A DNA stretch of 22,123 nt from Brumimicrobium sp965656195 (GCA_965656195.1 CBFHJL010000049.1:1-22123); one strand, 5' to 3'. Counted from the stretch's first letter, positions 1 through 7,991 are shown. A program made the numbers and translations. Notes: a model not told the origin generated them from the sequence alone.

Positions 1-939
1 GTTTCATATGCAGCTGGATTGGCAGTCGAGTTCGTATTTGGATTCATCAAAGGCCATGGTTTGCATGAAGGTTTTTTAGTTTCTGGTATGTTGATTCCAC
101 TAACTATGCCTGCTGATGTTCCTTTATGGATGGTAGCTGTTGCAACAGTATTTGCCGTTGTAATAGGTAAGGAAGTCTTCGGGGGAACAGGAATGAATAT
201 TTTGAATGTCGCACTGACAGCTAGAGCATTCCTATTCTTTGCATACCCAACTAAAATGTCTGGTGACAAAGTTTGGAAATCTGGAACGGATGAGATTGCA
301 GCTAATTTTACTGCGAATGGAGATAAGTTGCCAGATGCATATACTGGTGCTACGGCTCTCGGGGATCTTCAGTCCTTTGTCGGGGATTCACCCACGGTCG
401 CCGGAAAATCTCTAACTGAAGCTGCAACTAACGCTGATATGATAGAGAGTTTTGGTAATGCTTATGATCCTATCCATGCATTCATTGGAATGATTCCTGG
501 ATCAGTAGGTGAAACTTCGGCTCTAGCAGCATTGTTAGGAGGAGCTATACTATTATTTACTGGTGTTGCCTCTTGGAGAATTATCTTATCTTTCTTTGCA
601 GGTGGATTTGTATTTGGATTATTGATGAACGCTGTTGGAGCGAACGCATACATGGAACTACCAGCATATTACCACCTTGTAATTGGAGGTTTTGCTTTTG
701 GTGCAGTCTTTATGGCGACAGACCCAGTTACAGCATCTCAGACACAATATGGAAAACTTTGGTATGGCTTCCTTGGAGGTGGACTTGCAATACTTATTAG
801 AGTATTGAATCCAGCTTATCCAGAGGGAGTAATGTTAGCGATCTTATTCATGAATGTAATGGCTCCATTAGTAGATCATTATGTGGTTCAAATGAATATT
901 TCAAGACGTAAAAAACGATTTAAAACGAAAACAGCGTAA
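1..939 (+). CDS. nqrB: NQR subunit B (partial, 5' end outside window)
   Basis: This is an integral membrane subunit of the Na+-translocating NADH:quinone oxidoreductase, which carries covalent FMN and takes part in the electron path to quinone. The reading frame is open from the first base, so the start codon lies upstream; about 312 residues are present, and roughly the first 100 of a typical 415-residue NqrB are missing. The visible part has many hydrophobic segments, the motif GKEVFGGTGMNILNVAL, and the flavinylation motif DAYTGATALG. The acceptor threonine of that motif is encoded at 352-354. The C terminus is basic (SRRKKRFKTKTA). A TTG at 19 could be read as a start, but homology continues upstream of it. 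It is followed two bases later by nqrC, in the usual nqrABCDEF order. Identity is secure from sequence and context. Confidence 0.96.
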   Translation, partial: VSYAAGLAVEFVFGFIKGHGLHEGFLVSGMLIPLTMPADVPLWMVAVATVFAVVIGKEVFGGTGMNILNVALTARAFLFFAYPTKMSGDKVWKSGTDEIAANFTANGDKLPDAYTGATALGDLQSFVGDSPTVAGKSLTEAATNADMIESFGNAYDPIHAFIGMIPGSVGETSALAALLGGAILLFTGVASWRIILSFFAGGFVFGLLMNAVGANAYMELPAYYHLVIGGFAFGAVFMATDPVTASQTQYGKLWYGFLGGGLAILIRVLNPAYPEGVMLAILFMNVMAPLVDHYVVQMNISRRKKRFKTKTA

Positions 940-941
940 TC

Positions 942-1667
942 ATGGCAGTGAATAAAGATGGTAACGGTTATACGTTCGGTTTCTCAATCGTTCTGGTTGT
1001 TGTTGTAGGTGTTATTCTCTCAACAATTTCAATTGGATTAGAACCTTATAAGAAAGCGAATGTTGCGGTAAAGAAAAAAATGGATATTCTATCAGCTATT
1101 GGAATAGAGTCTACACGTGCAAATGGTGAAGAACTCTACACACAATATGTTGAAGATAGCTACGTGATTTCTGCAGACGGAGAGATTCAGGAAGGTCTTC
1201 CTAAAGAAAAAACAGCATTTTATCTAGATGTGCAAAAGCAATTTAGAGACAAGCAAACAGCTACTGAGGATCGCTTGTATCCTATCTTCGAAGCAACGAA
1301 AGATGGAGAAAAGATTTTCGTTCTTCCAGTTGTAGGTAAAGGACTTTGGGGGCCGATTTGGGGTTATTTAGCGATAGCAGATGACTATAAAACAATCAAG
1401 GGTGCTTCTTTTGATCATAAAGGTGAAACTCCTGGTCTTGGTGCAGAAATAAAGCAAGACTTTTTTGAAAATCAGTTCAAAGGTGAGCAAATTGCCGAAG
1501 AGGGATCTTTCCAACCTATAATGGTTGTTAAAGATAATTCTGGTTCTGAGGAACAAAAAGTGGATGGTATCACAGGTGGTACTATTACATCTAAAGGAGT
1601 AGAAGAAATGGTGAACAGGACCATGAAAGTTTATCGTAAATATTTCAGTAAAATAGCAGAGAAATGA
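942..1667 (+). CDS. nqrC: NQR subunit C
   Basis: This 241-residue subunit of the Na+-pumping NADH:quinone reductase carries a covalent FMN on its periplasmic domain. One N-terminal membrane helix (about residues 12-32) is followed by a soluble FMN-binding domain. The flavin attachment motif is DGITGGTITS near the C terminus, with Thr214 as the expected phosphoester acceptor for ApbE-type flavin transfer. The middle of the motif is Gly-Gly where the Vibrio protein has Gly-Ala; I recall this as common in Bacteroidota. The stretch GLWGPIWGYLAI (about 134-145) and GETPGLGAEI (161-170) are also family signatures. The start codon lies two bases after the nqrB stop, and the stop overlaps the nqrD start in ATGA, suggesting translational coupling. 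Confidence 0.96.
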   Translation: MAVNKDGNGYTFGFSIVLVVVVGVILSTISIGLEPYKKANVAVKKKMDILSAIGIESTRANGEELYTQYVEDSYVISADGEIQEGLPKEKTAFYLDVQKQFRDKQTATEDRLYPIFEATKDGEKIFVLPVVGKGLWGPIWGYLAIADDYKTIKGASFDHKGETPGLGAEIKQDFFENQFKGEQIAEEGSFQPIMVVKDNSGSEEQKVDGITGGTITSKGVEEMVNRTMKVYRKYFSKIAEK

Positions 1668-2353
1668 GTGAAACTGCAGAAGATTTAAAGAAACCAAGTG
1701 AGCCATTGTTCTCAAAGAAGAACAAAAAGCTTATTACTGACCCTTTAACGGACAACAACCCTATTACTATTCAGGTATTGGGAATCTGTTCGGCCTTAGC
1801 AATTACAGTTCAGGTTGAGCAAGCATTTTGGATGTCTGTTTCAGTGATTTTCGTGATGGTGTTGGGTAACCTAGTAGTATCTCTACTTAGAAACTTGATT
1901 CCTTCAAGAGTTCGTATTATCGTTCAACTTGTGATTGTTGCATCGCTTGTGATTATAGTGAATGAAATGCTTATGGCATTCGTTCCAGATGTCTCGGAAA
2001 AACTCTCCGTATTTGTTGGTCTAATTATTACCAACTGTATAATCATGGGACGTTTTGAAGCCTTTGCAATGAGTAATAAACCATTCCCTTCTATATTAGA
2101 TGCGATTGGTAATGCTTTAGGATATGCTTGGATTTTGATGGTCGTGGCACTGGTGCGTGAAGTATTCGGTTCTGGAAAGATCTGGGGTTGGAACTTCATG
2201 GGAAGTAACCTTCCTGGAGAAGAGTCTGGTATTTATACGACAGCGTATATGAATAATAACATGATGATCTTGCCTCCAATGGCATTGATTGTTGTAGGTA
2301 TCATAATCTGGATTCAACGTTCAAGGAATACAGACTTAGTAGAAGAACACTAA
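1664..2353 (+). CDS. nqrD: NQR subunit D
   Basis: This 229-residue membrane subunit forms, with NqrE, the pseudo-symmetric core that holds an iron centre in the membrane on the route from NqrF to NqrC. The expected iron-ligand cysteines are visible: Cys42 in LGICSALAI and Cys125 in ITNCIIMGR, each in a hydrophobic helix. The N terminus has about 25 hydrophilic residues (FSKKNKKLITDPLTDNNP) before the first helix, making it slightly longer than the roughly 210-residue Vibrio protein. The start codon overlaps the nqrC stop by four bases. nqrE follows after 19 bases. Confidence 0.96.
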   Translation: MSETAEDLKKPSEPLFSKKNKKLITDPLTDNNPITIQVLGICSALAITVQVEQAFWMSVSVIFVMVLGNLVVSLLRNLIPSRVRIIVQLVIVASLVIIVNEMLMAFVPDVSEKLSVFVGLIITNCIIMGRFEAFAMSNKPFPSILDAIGNALGYAWILMVVALVREVFGSGKIWGWNFMGSNLPGEESGIYTTAYMNNNMMILPPMALIVVGIIIWIQRSRNTDLVEEH

Positions 2354-2372
2354 AATTGGTAAGGACTGAATT

Positions 2373-3080
2373 ATGGAAAGTACATTAGATATATTCGTAA
2401 AAGCAATCTTCTCGGAAAATATGATTTTCGCATATTTCCTAGGAATGTGCTCATACCTTGCCGTTTCAAAAACGGTTAAGACAGCAGTAGGATTAGGAGC
2501 TGCAGTTATTTTTGTATTGGGAATCACGATTCCGATAAACTATTTACTTGAGAACTTTGTTCTTAAGGAAGGAGCTTTAGAATGGTTAAACCCTGCATAT
2601 GGAACAAGTGGTGACTCGACAATCAATTTAGGTTTCTTGTCGTTCATTATGTTTATTGCAGTGATTGCCTCGATGGTGCAGTTGGTAGAAATGTTAGTTG
2701 AGAAGTTTGCTCCAGCTCTTTATGGAGCTTTAGGAATTTTCCTTCCTTTGATTGCTGTGAACTGTTCTATATTAGGTGGTTCTTTGTTCATGCAAGAACG
2801 TCAGTATTCATCTATAGGTGATGCTACGATGTTTGGTATTGGGTCTGGAATAGGTTGGTTCTTGGCTATTGTTGCGATTGCAGCGATTCGTGAGAAAATT
2901 CGTTATTCAAACGTTCCACCGGCACTGAGAGGATTAGGTATCACATTTATCATCACTGGATTAATGGGGATAGCATTCATGAGCTTTATGGGAATTAAGT
3001 ATGTTGATGAGGGTGGAGCAGATGAAGCAAAACCAGGTATTGAAACATCGCAAGTTATTAATGATAAAACGCAGAAGTAA
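2373..3080 (+). CDS. nqrE: NQR subunit E
   Basis: This 235-residue integral membrane subunit is the structural partner of NqrD. It starts METSL-like (MESTLDIFVKAIFSENMIF), as NqrE proteins do. The two iron-ligand cysteines are Cys26 in LGMCSYLAVSK and Cys131 in AVNCSILGGSLFM. About six hydrophobic segments can be seen, and the C-terminal 25 residues are polar and acidic. Its last base is shared with the nqrF start (TAATG), so the two genes are very probably translated in a coupled way. Confidence 0.96.
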   Translation: MESTLDIFVKAIFSENMIFAYFLGMCSYLAVSKTVKTAVGLGAAVIFVLGITIPINYLLENFVLKEGALEWLNPAYGTSGDSTINLGFLSFIMFIAVIASMVQLVEMLVEKFAPALYGALGIFLPLIAVNCSILGGSLFMQERQYSSIGDATMFGIGSGIGWFLAIVAIAAIREKIRYSNVPPALRGLGITFIITGLMGIAFMSFMGIKYVDEGGADEAKPGIETSQVINDKTQK

Positions 3081-4378
3081 TGGGATTGTCAGTAGCAGTT
3101 ACAGTAATTTTCTTCCTAGCAGTTATCCTCGTTTTGGTGAGTATGCTGCTTTTTGTTAAGGCGAAGTTATCGCCAGCTGGAAAGATAAAAATTACGATCA
3201 ACGGAGAGAAAGAATTAGAGGTTGATGGTGGTAATACACTCCTTAGTACTTTGAGTAATGAAGGAATATATTTACCTTCTGCTTGTGGTGGAGGTGGAAC
3301 ATGTGTTCAATGTGTATGTCAGGTTCACTCCGGAGGAGGGAGTATTCTTCCAACGGAAGAACCACATTTCTCAAGAAAAGAAATCAAAGATGATTATCGT
3401 CTTGGATGTCAAGTGAAGGTTAAAGAAGACATGGAGCTTGAACTTCCTGAGGAAATCATGGGAATTAAAGAATGGGAAGCAGAAGTAGTATCTAACTACA
3501 ACGTTGCATCTTTCATTAAAGAGTTTATTGTTGAAATTCCAGAAGACATGGATTACAAGGCTGGAGGATATATCCAGATTCGTGTCCCAAATTGTGTTGT
3601 GGATTTCAAAGACATGGATATTACAGCTCACCCAGAAGATCATAAAGGTGAACCAGATAAGTTTAAGGCAGAGTGGGATAAATTCAAACTTTGGCCACTT
3701 ACAATGAAGAATACTGAGGATACGGTTAGAGCTTATTCTATGGCATCATATCCGGCAGAAGGTCGTAAGATCATGTTGAATGTGCGTATTGCAACCCCTC
3801 CTTTTGATAAAAAGGCAGGTGACTGGATGAAAGTTAACCCGGGTATCGCATCTTCATACATTTTTAACTGTAAGAAAGGTGATAAAGTTATTATCTCAGG
3901 ACCTTATGGAGAATTCTTTATCAATGAAGAAAGTGATTCAGAAATGCTTTACATTGGTGGTGGTGCCGGAATGGCACCAATGCGTTCGCACTTATACGAA
4001 TTATTTAAGACAATGAGAACAGACCGTAAAGTAACTTATTGGTACGGTGGTCGTTCAAAAGCTGAATTGTTCTATATTGAGCACTTCCGTGAATTGGAAC
4101 GTGAATTCCCGAACTTCAAGTTCTTTATGGCACTTTCAGAACCGCTTCCAGAAGATAACTGGGTAGAAAAGAAAGATATTTATGATGAGGAAGGTGATGG
4201 TTTCTTAGGTTTTGTTCACCAAGTGGTGATTAACCAATATTTAGAGAAACATGATGAACCTGAAGAAATAGAATTTTACTTCTGTGGTCCTCCTTTAATG
4301 AACCAAGCTGTACTTAAGATGTGCGATGATTGGGGAGTTCCACCAGAAAATGTATCATTTGATGACTTCGGTGGTTAA
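3080..4378 (+). CDS. nqrF: NQR subunit F (NADH-oxidising, FAD and 2Fe-2S)
   Basis: This 432-residue subunit takes hydride from NADH onto FAD and passes electrons to a 2Fe-2S cluster and then into the membrane subunits. Domains in order are one N-terminal membrane helix (about 4-26), a plant-type ferredoxin domain with cluster ligands Cys69, Cys75, Cys78 and Cys110, an FAD-binding domain with the RAYS motif at 217-220, and an NADH-binding domain with GGGAGMAP at 293-300 and FCGPP at 401-405. It ends in the aromatic-containing DDFGG tail typical of NqrF. Length and motif spacing match the Vibrio protein closely. It is the last gene of the nqr operon; a strong hairpin terminator follows within 25 bases. 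Confidence 0.97.
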   Translation: MGLSVAVTVIFFLAVILVLVSMLLFVKAKLSPAGKIKITINGEKELEVDGGNTLLSTLSNEGIYLPSACGGGGTCVQCVCQVHSGGGSILPTEEPHFSRKEIKDDYRLGCQVKVKEDMELELPEEIMGIKEWEAEVVSNYNVASFIKEFIVEIPEDMDYKAGGYIQIRVPNCVVDFKDMDITAHPEDHKGEPDKFKAEWDKFKLWPLTMKNTEDTVRAYSMASYPAEGRKIMLNVRIATPPFDKKAGDWMKVNPGIASSYIFNCKKGDKVIISGPYGEFFINEESDSEMLYIGGGAGMAPMRSHLYELFKTMRTDRKVTYWYGGRSKAELFYIEHFRELEREFPNFKFFMALSEPLPEDNWVEKKDIYDEEGDGFLGFVHQVVINQYLEKHDEPEEIEFYFCGPPLMNQAVLKMCDDWGVPPENVSFDDFGG

Positions 4379-4400
4379 TCCAAAGAATATAGATAAAAAT

Positions 4401-4433
4401 AAAAAAAGCGTCCTGTAGTGGGACGCTTTTTTT
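4401..4433. terminator. Bidirectional terminator between nqrF and purE
   Basis: A perfect 13-bp inverted repeat (AAAAAAAGCGTCC / GGACGCTTTTTTT) surrounds the 7-base loop TGTAGTG. The A-tract on one side and T-tract on the other give an intrinsic terminator in both directions. It lies between the convergent nqrF and purE stop codons and would serve both transcripts. Confidence 0.93.
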
Positions 4434-4454
4434 ATTTGTGTAAATAGTGTGATT

Positions 4455-4940
4455 TTAGATTTCTAAATCTCGTGCACTTTTATGAACCTTTTCTTTAAGT
4501 TCTTCCATATATTTAACAAGTCTGTTTAGCAATTCAGGTTGTTGGGCTCCTATTATCTTTGCTGCTAGTATACCAGCGTTCTTGGCACCATCTAAAGCTA
4601 CTGTCGCTACAGGAATACCTCCTGGCATTTGTAATATAGAAAGTATTGAGTCCCATCCGTCAATTGAATTACGAGACTTAACAGGAACACCAATAACGGG
4701 AAGTGGAGTCATGGAAGCAGTCATTCCTGGTAAATGAGCAGCACCACCAGCTCCTGCAATGATCACTTTAATACCTCTCGTGTGGGCATTGTTTGCATAA
4801 TCGATCATTTTCTCAGGTGTTCTATGTGCCGAAACAATGTCGATTTCATATGCTACACCAAGATGATCTAGAATATCCGCTGCCTCCTGCATTATAGGTA
4901 AATCGGATGTGCTTCCCATAATAATTCCTACTTCTGCCAT
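4455..4940 (-). CDS. purE: N5-carboxyaminoimidazole ribonucleotide mutase
   Basis: PurE converts N5-CAIR to CAIR in de novo purine synthesis, in the cytoplasm. The 161-residue length is that of a stand-alone class I PurE. The substrate-phosphate loop MGSTSDLP is at 8-15. SAHRTP at 37-42 contains the histidine (His39) equivalent to the catalytic His of the E. coli enzyme. The glycine-rich AGAGGAAHLPG and PVIGVPVKS segments follow. The partner gene purK is not adjacent here. It lies 41 bases downstream of the pterin dehydratase gene on the same strand, so it may be co-transcribed, but a -7-like box in the gap suggests it also has its own promoter. The terminator after nqrF would end this transcript too. 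Confidence 0.96.
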   Translation of the reverse strand: MAEVGIIMGSTSDLPIMQEAADILDHLGVAYEIDIVSAHRTPEKMIDYANNAHTRGIKVIIAGAGGAAHLPGMTASMTPLPVIGVPVKSRNSIDGWDSILSILQMPGGIPVATVALDGAKNAGILAAKIIGAQQPELLNRLVKYMEELKEKVHKSARDLEI

Positions 4941-4956
4941 AGTTTTTATTTTGAGG

Positions 4957-4964
4957 TAAAGATA
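4957..4964 (-). promoter_or_regulatory. Candidate -7 box for purE
   Basis: Read on the minus strand this is TATCTTTA, a 7/8 match to the Bacteroidota -7 consensus TAnnTTTG. It lies 16 bases upstream of the purE start. I see no clear -33 TTG at the usual distance, so support is only moderate. Confidence 0.35.
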
Positions 4965-4981
4965 AGAAGTTTTTGTTTGTC

Positions 4982-5215
4982 TTATTTGATACTGTCGATA
5001 GCTTCTGCTAAAGAATAGTCCTTATCGGTAATTGTACCTTCGTCATGCGTTGTAATTGTAATGTCTACAATGTTGTAATCATGAATAAAAATATCTGGAT
5101 GATGTTGAGATTTTTCTGCTATCTCTCCAACTTGATTAACAAACGATAAAGCACTTTTGAAATTATCAAATTTGAAGATTTGATGGAGCGCGTTATTTTC
5201 TTCTTTCCACGACAT
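4982..5215 (-). CDS. Pterin-4a-carbinolamine dehydratase-like protein (short)
   Basis: Family members dehydrate 4a-hydroxytetrahydrobiopterin, regenerating the cofactor of aromatic amino acid hydroxylases. The 77-residue protein has the family core: a Trp close to the start, FKFDNFKSALSFVNQVGEIA as helix one, EKSQHHPDI with the paired active-site histidines (His38, His39), THDEG with the third histidine (His57), and TDKDYSLAEAID at the end. It lacks the 20-30 N-terminal residues of the usual 95-110 residue proteins, starting at the conserved Trp region. I see no better upstream start. No aromatic hydroxylase or biopterin gene is in the window, so the physiological partner is unknown. The family assignment is firm; the reaction here is inferred. 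Confidence 0.88.
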   Translation of the reverse strand: MSWKEENNALHQIFKFDNFKSALSFVNQVGEIAEKSQHHPDIFIHDYNIVDITITTHDEGTITDKDYSLAEAIDSIK

Positions 5216-5338
5216 AGCTTTTTAATTTTAGAACGATAGAAATGAGATTTTGTTGCTGAGAATCCTAAGTAATTCTTAAGCTTTCAGGATATGATCCATA
5301 AATTTTTTTTATATTAGTGATTCATAAAATACTTAATT

Positions 5339-5935
5339 ATGAAATATTTCTTAGCCATCGTTGTGTCAATTCTCTTAATTATTAGTTGTAGAAAAAAGGA
5401 AGAAAGAGAATATCAAAGTCTAGATTCTATTGGAGCTTTGCATTGTTCGAATGGTATCGTTGATGCTGATGAATGGGGAGAGGATTGTGGTGGTTCTGAT
5501 TGTAGTGAATGTGATCAAAATCAAGCCCCTTGTACATTAGCTTCAAATTCAATTTATGTATATGACGGGTCATTTCTTTCAACAAAGCAATTTACAGGGT
5601 ATAGTATAGATACTGCGGCTGATGGAACTATAGATTTCTATGGTTATGTTGAGAATAGCTCGTTTAATTATCTACACATTAAGTTTAACGTAGTAAGTGT
5701 TACTACCGTATACGACGGGGTTAAAAATGAATTTGATTTGGATGATGATAATCAAGTTTTTGCTGAGTATGTTGACACGGGTTTAAATTCGGACCTGACA
5801 GGTTTTGGAGATGTATATGTAAACCGAAATTCAGATGGTGAACTGAATATACAATCGTGTTACTATAGCTTCTCATCTCTTTTTGTCAATGAGCCTCCAC
5901 AAGAGCAATGGTTCAATATAACTTTTACCCTCTAA
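5339..5935 (+). CDS. Lipoprotein of unknown function with Cys-rich motif
   Basis: I do not recognise a functional family. The 198-residue product starts with a lipoprotein signal: a hydrophobic stretch and the lipobox LIISC with Cys17 as the expected lipidated residue, followed by RKKEE. A Cys/Asp/Gly-rich motif follows at 36-58 (CSNGIVDADEWGEDCGG, then DCSEC), with cysteines at 36, 50, 55, 58 and 65. This C-NG-D-E-G-DCGG-C-C pattern recurs in many secreted Bacteroidota proteins. The remainder (about 70-198) is rich in Ser, Tyr, Asp and beta-prone residues. A TATATTAG box (7/8 match to the -7 consensus) lies at 5310-5317, without a good -33. The next gene starts 16 bases after the stop, so the two are probably co-transcribed. 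Confidence 0.8.
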   Translation: MKYFLAIVVSILLIISCRKKEEREYQSLDSIGALHCSNGIVDADEWGEDCGGSDCSECDQNQAPCTLASNSIYVYDGSFLSTKQFTGYSIDTAADGTIDFYGYVENSSFNYLHIKFNVVSVTTVYDGVKNEFDLDDDNQVFAEYVDTGLNSDLTGFGDVYVNRNSDGELNIQSCYYSFSSLFVNEPPQEQWFNITFTL

Positions 5936-5951
5936 ATAATTCATTTTAAAT

Positions 5952-6959
5952 ATGACACGTATCTCTAGCAAATCTTTTTTCGTTCTAATTGTATTAATGC
6001 ACTTTGGTCTAAGTTTTTCGCATGCACAGGAAAATACAGATACCGTATTCTATAAAATGGTTTACGATGACCCTACGTTCTCTTATGCGGGAATAGGTGC
6101 AAGTTTTGATGTATCATTGAATGATCATAATTTAACACTAGCTGCCTTTGGTTTGGGAGGGACATATTATAGTTATGATAAAAAGATCTTAGCGACGGTT
6201 CGTTCTAGATTTCATGTAGGGGAGGGGCTTACAGATTTCGCAAGTAAAGGACAACCAGCACTAGAATCAGTTTATGAGACTGAAAAATCCAGAGATATTA
6301 CTATTGGGGGGACTTACTTATTTAAACAGGATATCCAGAAAGTTGAGTCCTTCATTACGGTAGATAAAAAACGAAATGTTGATTATGTTGCGGAAGTCGA
6401 AGCACTTGAAGCTACTCAGTATGGAGGAGGAGTAGGAGTACGATTTATGTCTACTTATTACAATTTTGGATCTTCAGATAAACTGACAGGAGTATTGCAA
6501 GATAACGGGGAAGAGTTGTCTATTGATAAGGTAACAGCATCATATCTCACACAACAAGTCTTGCGATTATCTTTTTCAAGATTGAAAGTTCAAGAATTTG
6601 AAATATTAACTGATAAATTTGGTCATAAGATGAGCAGTGTTTTTTCCAGGGTTTATGGAGGGCTGCAATTTGCTATGAATCAACGTCTTGATGATGTTTT
6701 AGAAATCATTGAAGTACAGAACGGTCAGTCAGTTGAGGAGATAGGTTATCGATACTCACTTAATGAAACAGTTGATTTATTACCTGTTGGTTTATTCGTC
6801 GGATTTGAAGCGCTGAGTGGATTGAAAGCAGGATGGGGAGGAAGTATTGGTACGAGACTAGAAGCTGGCCTAATGCCTGGCCCTACAAATTTTTTACAGA
6901 GTAATTTATATCTAGATCTTTCATTCTTCTTTGAGTTTGGAAATTTATTCAATGAATAG
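5952..6959 (+). CDS. Putative outer-membrane beta-barrel protein, function unknown
   Basis: The 335-residue product has a signal peptide (basic start, hydrophobic 9-22, cleavage expected near SHAQ, residue 26). The rest alternates short polar turns with aromatic/glycine strands such as LTLAAFGLGGTYYSY, GGGVGVRFMSTYYNF and WGGSIGTRLEAGL. The C terminus (LYLDLSFFFEFGNLF) has the alternating hydrophobic, aromatic pattern of a final barrel strand. This suggests an outer-membrane barrel, perhaps of 10-14 strands, but I cannot name a family. The lipoprotein gene just upstream would be a natural partner. No sorting domain is present. Gene reality is supported by the full-length open frame, signal peptide and close spacing. 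Confidence 0.78.
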   Translation: MTRISSKSFFVLIVLMHFGLSFSHAQENTDTVFYKMVYDDPTFSYAGIGASFDVSLNDHNLTLAAFGLGGTYYSYDKKILATVRSRFHVGEGLTDFASKGQPALESVYETEKSRDITIGGTYLFKQDIQKVESFITVDKKRNVDYVAEVEALEATQYGGGVGVRFMSTYYNFGSSDKLTGVLQDNGEELSIDKVTASYLTQQVLRLSFSRLKVQEFEILTDKFGHKMSSVFSRVYGGLQFAMNQRLDDVLEIIEVQNGQSVEEIGYRYSLNETVDLLPVGLFVGFEALSGLKAGWGGSIGTRLEAGLMPGPTNFLQSNLYLDLSFFFEFGNLFNE

Positions 6960-6978
6960 CAGGCTCATATCGTTTTAA

Positions 6979-7025
6979 AAATTCCCTCACTATACGGTTA
7001 GATAGTAGTCTAGAGTCAGGAATTT
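6979..7025 (-). terminator. Weak hairpin at the convergent pyrF junction
   Basis: AAATTCC (6979-6985) pairs with GGAATTT (7019-7025), and within the loop ACTAT pairs with ATAGT. On the minus strand the distal arm runs into TTTTTAAAA, so this could end the pyrF transcript. The loop is long and the T-run short. A second imperfect hairpin (7033-7061) overlaps the pyrF stop codon without a T-tract. Confidence 0.35.
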
Positions 7026-7055
7026 GAGTAATGTATAGTCAGCTAGTTCTAACTG

Positions 7056-7877
7056 TTATACCATTTTCTTTGAGTTTAGAATCCCTGCCATCTCCACTTG
7101 TATCTCTTTAGCCTTCTCTCCAGCTTTTTCAGCAAAATCCTTTCCATCAGAAGCATAAAGTATTCCTCGAGAAGAATTGACCAATAATCCGCAGTCTTCA
7201 TTCCAGCCGTAATTTGCGGTATCTGTGAGACTTCCTCCTTGAGCTCCAATGCCTGGAACTAGAAAGAAGTGATCAGGGACATTTTCTCGAACCGTACCAA
7301 TACTTTCGGCACGAGTTGCACCAACTACATACATAAGATTGCTAGGAGTTCCCCATTTAGCGGTAGTCCGTAGTACTCTTTCATATAGTTTCTCTCCATT
7401 CATATCAGTCATGAATTGAAAGTCTAACGCTCCTTTATTTGACGTTAAAGCAAGTATAATAACCCATTTGTCTTTATACTCGAGAAACGGTGTGATTGAG
7501 TCTTCCCCCATATATGGAGCTATAGTTACAGCGTCAAAGTCCATATATTCAAAGAACGTTTTCGCATAATATCGAGAAGTGTTCCCTATATCACCACGTT
7601 TAGCATCCGCAATTGTGAATTTATCTTTCGGAATATATTCTACAGTCTTTTTTAAAGTATCCCAACCTTTGGGACCGAGACATTCGTAAAACGCTATGTT
7701 AGGCTTATAGGCAACACAGAAATCTTTTGTAGCATCAATGATTGCTTTATTAAATTCGAAAATAGGATCTTCGTATTCCAATAGATGCTTTGGAATTCTC
7801 TCCAAATCTGTGTCCAAACCTACACATAGAAATGAACGACGTTGTTTTATATTTCGGATTAAATCTTCTCTTTTCAT
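7056..7877 (-). CDS. pyrF: Orotidine 5'-phosphate decarboxylase
   Basis: PyrF decarboxylates OMP to UMP, the last step of de novo UMP synthesis, in the cytoplasm. At 273 residues it belongs to the longer subfamily 2 form common in Bacteroidota and Actinobacteria. The N-terminal substrate motif FLCVGLDTDLERIP is at 16-29. The catalytic DAKRGDIGNTSRYYA starts at residue 91, with Lys93 and Asp96 as the charged active-site pair. The phosphate-binding region VPGIGAQGG follows in the C-terminal third. A canonical -7 box lies about 27 bases upstream of the start, so it is transcribed on its own rather than from the purM-prfA promoter, from which it is also separated by a terminator. Confidence 0.96.
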   Translation of the reverse strand: MKREDLIRNIKQRRSFLCVGLDTDLERIPKHLLEYEDPIFEFNKAIIDATKDFCVAYKPNIAFYECLGPKGWDTLKKTVEYIPKDKFTIADAKRGDIGNTSRYYAKTFFEYMDFDAVTIAPYMGEDSITPFLEYKDKWVIILALTSNKGALDFQFMTDMNGEKLYERVLRTTAKWGTPSNLMYVVGATRAESIGTVRENVPDHFFLVPGIGAQGGSLTDTANYGWNEDCGLLVNSSRGILYASDGKDFAEKAGEKAKEIQVEMAGILNSKKMV

Positions 7878-7903
7878 TTCAACAAAAATTGATAAGCAAG
7901 CGG

Positions 7904-7911
7904 CAAATATA
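7904..7911 (-). promoter_or_regulatory. pyrF: pyrF promoter, -7 box
   Basis: On the minus strand this reads TATATTTG, a full match to the Bacteroidota TAnnTTTG consensus, in the common context TTA..TTTGC. It lies 26 bases upstream of the pyrF ATG, giving a leader of roughly 20 bases. The -33 TTG is not recognisable. Confidence 0.55.
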
Positions 7912-7954
7912 AGGGTTTCATTCAGAACATTACATTCGCTAGGCCATGTATCTA

Positions 7955-7985
7955 TTTGTTCTTTTAATTCTCGATTGTAACTTTT
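7955..7985 (+). promoter_or_regulatory. Candidate plus-strand promoter with overlapping dyad operator
   Basis: TTTG at 7955-7958 is separated by 19 bases from TAACTTTT at 7978-7985, a 7/8 match to the TAnnTTTG -7 box, and the spacing is in the normal range. The -7 element sits inside a perfect inverted repeat, TGTAAC TTTT GTTACA (7976-7991), the geometry of an operator that would block RNA polymerase. Transcription would start near 7992. Confidence 0.35.
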
Positions 7986-7991
7986 GTTACA

